Positions 60,472-62,984 of a stretch of DNA of 62,984 nt are shown in pieces. Each line of letters opens with the position of its first letter. The first letter of the stretch is position 1. Origin of the DNA: CAYXDO01 sp964463485 (GTDB lineage Bacteria; Myxococcota; Kuafuiibacteriia; Kuafuiibacteriales; Kuafuiibacteriaceae); assembly GCA_964463485.1 (NCBI GenBank), contig CAYXDO010000057.1:1-62984 (forward strand), given 5' to 3'. The notes beneath the pieces were generated by a model that saw only the letters and a list, made by a program, of their open reading frames with translations, searched no databases and was not told the DNA's origin. A program made the position numbers and the translations under genes.

Positions 60472-62880
60472 ATGGTCGGAGCGATCGGGAAAAAGGCGCC
60501 GGTGCTCCCGGCGAGCGTTTCGAAGGCGGCTCGGTCCGGGGCGGGAGCCGAGAAAGCTGGCCCGTCCATGGATGTTCTGCCTCCTGGTCCAACGGGAAGC
60601 TCCGCCATCACGGCCAAGCCTGGCGCTTCGGAGGCCTCGTCGAAGGCAGCGTTCGCGCTCGCGCTCGACGCCCAGCCGTCGCGGCGAAACGCAAAGCTCC
60701 TGGAAGCGCTCGGCGAGACCTCGGCGGACTGGCTGCGACTCGACCTCTCGGTGGGTGTGGCCATCGAGCTGACCAAAGCCGGAAAGCGGCCCGCCGAGTT
60801 GGGGGCGCTGAAAAAAGAGATCGAACGTGTCCTCTCGCGGCACGACTTGATGGCCGGCGCTCAACCGGTGATCGATCGGCTGCGCAAGCTGGGTGTGCTC
60901 GCCGAGGCGGGCACGAAGAGCCAGCTCGAGCTCGCCATGCCCGCCGAAGAGCTCGCCGTCCGTCACGGCGATGTCGCCTTCGTCGCTCGGTCCCTCACGC
61001 AGCTCGTGTCGGCGCTGAGAGAAGGCAAGCCGGGCGCGGCCAAACAGCTCGAGGAGCTCGTCGCCTCGTCGAACAAAGCCAGCAACTCCTTCCCGCGATA
61101 TCCCGTGGAGGCTCGGTGGACTTTTCTGAAGGCCGTGACATCGCTCGATCCAGTGAGTCAGAAATCTCTCGTCGACGCTCTCGAGAAGTCACCTCTTCTG
61201 CGCCACTTCCCGCTCGTCGACTCCACCTTGTTGATGCTCACGGGCAAGGCCCCAGAGGGGTGGGTCGCCAAATACGCGCCCAGGCTCGCTGACAGCGCGG
61301 TGTACACGGTCGCCGCCGAGGGTTGGTTCGCTGCCGGAGGCCTCGGTCGCGTGCAGCAGTATCACTCCGCGGCGATGAAAAAACTCACCGGCGACTCGAC
61401 CCGAATCGTCACCATCGAGCCCTATTACGAAAAATCGCCGAGCGGTGTACCTATCGACTACAGGAAGCTCCCCACGCCCGTTCAAGGCCTCGCCGACTCA
61501 CCCACGCTCGAGCTCTCCGTGCGAGTCGCCGGCGAGACCGTCAAGGCGCACGCTTTCAAAGCCACGAACGAGTATGGGGTGGAGGTCTGGCTGATCAAAG
61601 ACCCCGGCGGTTCGCTCACCCGCGGATGTTATTCGTACGGGAAAGACGGGTGCGGGTCTTGGGAGGACTTCACGGAGTTCTTCTCGAGGGCATCGCTCGA
61701 GCTCGTGAAGAGGCTCGAAGCCAATCAGCGCGTCGAACGCGGGGACGCGTATCGCCCGCCCGCGATCATCGCCAATGACGGCCAGGTCGCGCCGCTCATT
61801 CCGTTCGCGAGGGCCGATGAGACCAAGGACTCCGCGCTCGAGGGCGCTGCGATGTGGATGGTGACTCACACCTATCGAAATCGCGGACTCTTTCCGGGTT
61901 CCTCGGGGGACGCGCTCCTTTCGCGCTGGCAGATCCCGAACGAGCTGCGGGCGGACTTCTGGCGGATCGCCGAGGCTGACGTCACCAGCTCCGGCGTGCG
62001 AGGCGCCGACGGGGCGAGCGCGGTGAGCGCGGCGCATCGCGACGAGGTGGCGTACATCGATCCCTCGTCCGAGCTGGTCGCGATCACCAACGGCGACAAT
62101 CGCGTCGCCTCGAGCCGGGAGTTTCGGCGACACCTCGCCGCGGTCGACCCGAAGGCCGACCCAGATCAACCCACGCCAGCGCAGGTAGCCGCGGCCAAGC
62201 GCCGAGCCAAGGTCGACCTGGGGCTCGACCCAGACCGACCCGTGCTCGCCTACTCAGGCCGGCTCGTCCCCGAGAAGGCAGGCCGCGATCGCGCCTTCTC
62301 GAACTCGAACATCGACGGCCTCGTAAAGGCCGGTGCGCAGGTCGTGATTTACGGGAACGTCCAGGCAACTCAGGACAGCCGGAAGATCTTCGAGGAGCTC
62401 TCCGCGCTCTCGGAAAAGCTGAACGCCGAGGGCGGTCCGGGTCGATTGGTGTTGAAGCCTAGCTTCGGCATCGACGACCAGGTCAAGCTCCTCGCGGCCA
62501 CGGATCTCCAAATTCAGGACTCCGATCGAGGCACCGGAGCGGCTGAGTATACGGAAGCCGACGTCTCCGCCAACGGAGGGCTCCAGCTGGGTCCGCCGTG
62601 GATCGAGGGCATCATTCAGCGCCAAGGCCGATCGATCGACCGAAAACAGCCAGGCGAAGGCAACACCCTCGTCCCGCGAGACGCGTCCCAAGGAGCGTAC
62701 CTCGACGCGATGCGCTGGGTCGTCTCGACGTTCTTCGAAAGTCCGGACTTGCTCGGGACCTGGCAAGCCACCTCCGTGAAACTCAGTCGGCCGCTCGAAG
62801 CCATGCTCACCAGCGCCGAGTATCTGCGACAGCTCGACAGAACCTTGGCCAGGGTGGCCGAGTCTACCAAAGAGGAGTGA
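60472..62880 (+). CDS. divergent GT5-like (glycogen/starch synthase-type) glycosyltransferase
   Basis: Protein of 802 aa. The first 270 residues are helical with no recognised domain. From about 275 the chain resembles a GT5 fold: AAEGWFAAGGLGRVQQYHSA (canonical FAKTGGLGDV), AIIANDGQVAPLIPF (canonical HAHDWQ), MVTHTYRNRGLFP (canonical TIHNLAYQG), LAYSGRLVPEKAGRD and VVIYGNVQ in the second Rossmann domain, and a region SDRGTGAAEYTEADVSANGG where the donor-binding Glu residues should be. The ADP-glucose-contacting Lys of KxGGL is replaced by Ala. Activity, donor and product are therefore uncertain. It ends one base before another ATG. Confidence 0.75.
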   Translation: MVGAIGKKAPVLPASVSKAARSGAGAEKAGPSMDVLPPGPTGSSAITAKPGASEASSKAAFALALDAQPSRRNAKLLEALGETSADWLRLDLSVGVAIELTKAGKRPAELGALKKEIERVLSRHDLMAGAQPVIDRLRKLGVLAEAGTKSQLELAMPAEELAVRHGDVAFVARSLTQLVSALREGKPGAAKQLEELVASSNKASNSFPRYPVEARWTFLKAVTSLDPVSQKSLVDALEKSPLLRHFPLVDSTLLMLTGKAPEGWVAKYAPRLADSAVYTVAAEGWFAAGGLGRVQQYHSAAMKKLTGDSTRIVTIEPYYEKSPSGVPIDYRKLPTPVQGLADSPTLELSVRVAGETVKAHAFKATNEYGVEVWLIKDPGGSLTRGCYSYGKDGCGSWEDFTEFFSRASLELVKRLEANQRVERGDAYRPPAIIANDGQVAPLIPFARADETKDSALEGAAMWMVTHTYRNRGLFPGSSGDALLSRWQIPNELRADFWRIAEADVTSSGVRGADGASAVSAAHRDEVAYIDPSSELVAITNGDNRVASSREFRRHLAAVDPKADPDQPTPAQVAAAKRRAKVDLGLDPDRPVLAYSGRLVPEKAGRDRAFSNSNIDGLVKAGAQVVIYGNVQATQDSRKIFEELSALSEKLNAEGGPGRLVLKPSFGIDDQVKLLAATDLQIQDSDRGTGAAEYTEADVSANGGLQLGPPWIEGIIQRQGRSIDRKQPGEGNTLVPRDASQGAYLDAMRWVVSTFFESPDLLGTWQATSVKLSRPLEAMLTSAEYLRQLDRTLARVAESTKEE

Positions 62881-62984
62881 ATGGAGATCGGACCATCGAC
62901 TGCCCGGGTCGCTGAGAGAGCGCCGAAACTCATTCGGGCGCAGATCCGCCTGGCCATGAGTCCGAACGCGTCGCATACTGTCGT
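62881..62984 (+). CDS. possible partial coding region at window end
   Basis: An ATG directly after the GT5-like stop opens a frame that stays open for at least 34 codons to the window edge, starting MEIGPSTARVAERAPKLIRA. The residues look ordinary for a helical N-terminus and the spacing would fit an operon, but the piece is too short to assign. Confidence 0.35.
   Translation, partial: MEIGPSTARVAERAPKLIRAQIRLAMSPNASHTV

Overview
The window is a high-GC, gene-dense chromosomal segment that looks like a member of the Myxococcota, most likely the order Polyangiales. The evidence is two surface proteins ending in MYXO-CTERM-like sorting signals (9233-10111 and 54435-56270), several lipoproteins with Asp/Ala/Gly-rich 'DAG' linkers behind the lipobox, three Hanks-type Ser/Thr kinases (two with PEGA repeats), and a Cys-rich repeat lipoprotein of a kind common in this phylum. 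A run of exactly 100 N (22056-22155) inside a repetitive gene shows a draft or metagenome scaffold. No rRNA, tRNA or CRISPR array was found.

Layout. 66-2771: sulfotransferase facing a DUF2007-like/rhomboid protease gene followed by an LptE-like lipoprotein gene. 3063-4849: a two-gene cassette, an AAA/OLD-like ATPase coupled to a DUF3226-type TOPRIM protein, followed by an unusual cluster of short direct repeats (4960-5110). This is the best candidate here for an undescribed defence-type system. 5405-10111: lipoproteins, an acyltransferase-3 membrane protein and a MYXO-CTERM protein. 10197-19342, all minus: hydantoinase/dihydropyrimidinase, trpS, PaaI thioesterase, clpS, clpA, then secreted and outer-membrane proteins of unknown role. 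19343-24444: a CACAGAG-type inverted repeat, a large TPR protein with a nucleoporin-like FG-repeat centre that holds the assembly gap, and a MraY/WecA-type phosphosugar transferase.

24774-33950 is a signalling block: a Ser/Thr kinase, a sugar-nucleotidyltransferase-like protein lacking its expected metal Asp, a PP2C phosphatase, and two overlapping PEGA kinases read toward it. 34148-38943 is a tightly coupled plus-strand run: ECF-type sigma factor, MltG-like transglycosylase with a Lys-rich tail, ABC-2 ATPase and permease, and an AlkD-like DNA glycosylase with a basic repeat tail. 39113-56805, mostly minus: UbiB-family kinase, the Cys-rich repeat lipoprotein, a split alpha-2-macroglobulin (the second gene carries a one-base frameshift and shows no thioester motif), a degenerate metallophosphoesterase, FecR/DUF6600 and DUF1579 proteins, a Cys-cluster protein coupled to a MYXO-CTERM protein, and an OsmC protein. 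The end holds a small CxxC protein, a Tat-lipoprotein sulfatase, a Dus enzyme, a pterin dehydratase and a divergent GT5-like glycosyltransferase.

Themes are envelope and surface biology (many lipoproteins, LptE, MltG, macroglobulin, sulfatase), kinase signalling and protein quality control (ClpS/ClpA). Several enzymes keep their fold motifs but have lost canonical catalytic residues, which may indicate non-catalytic or changed functions. All assignments rest on reading motifs by eye; no database search was run.
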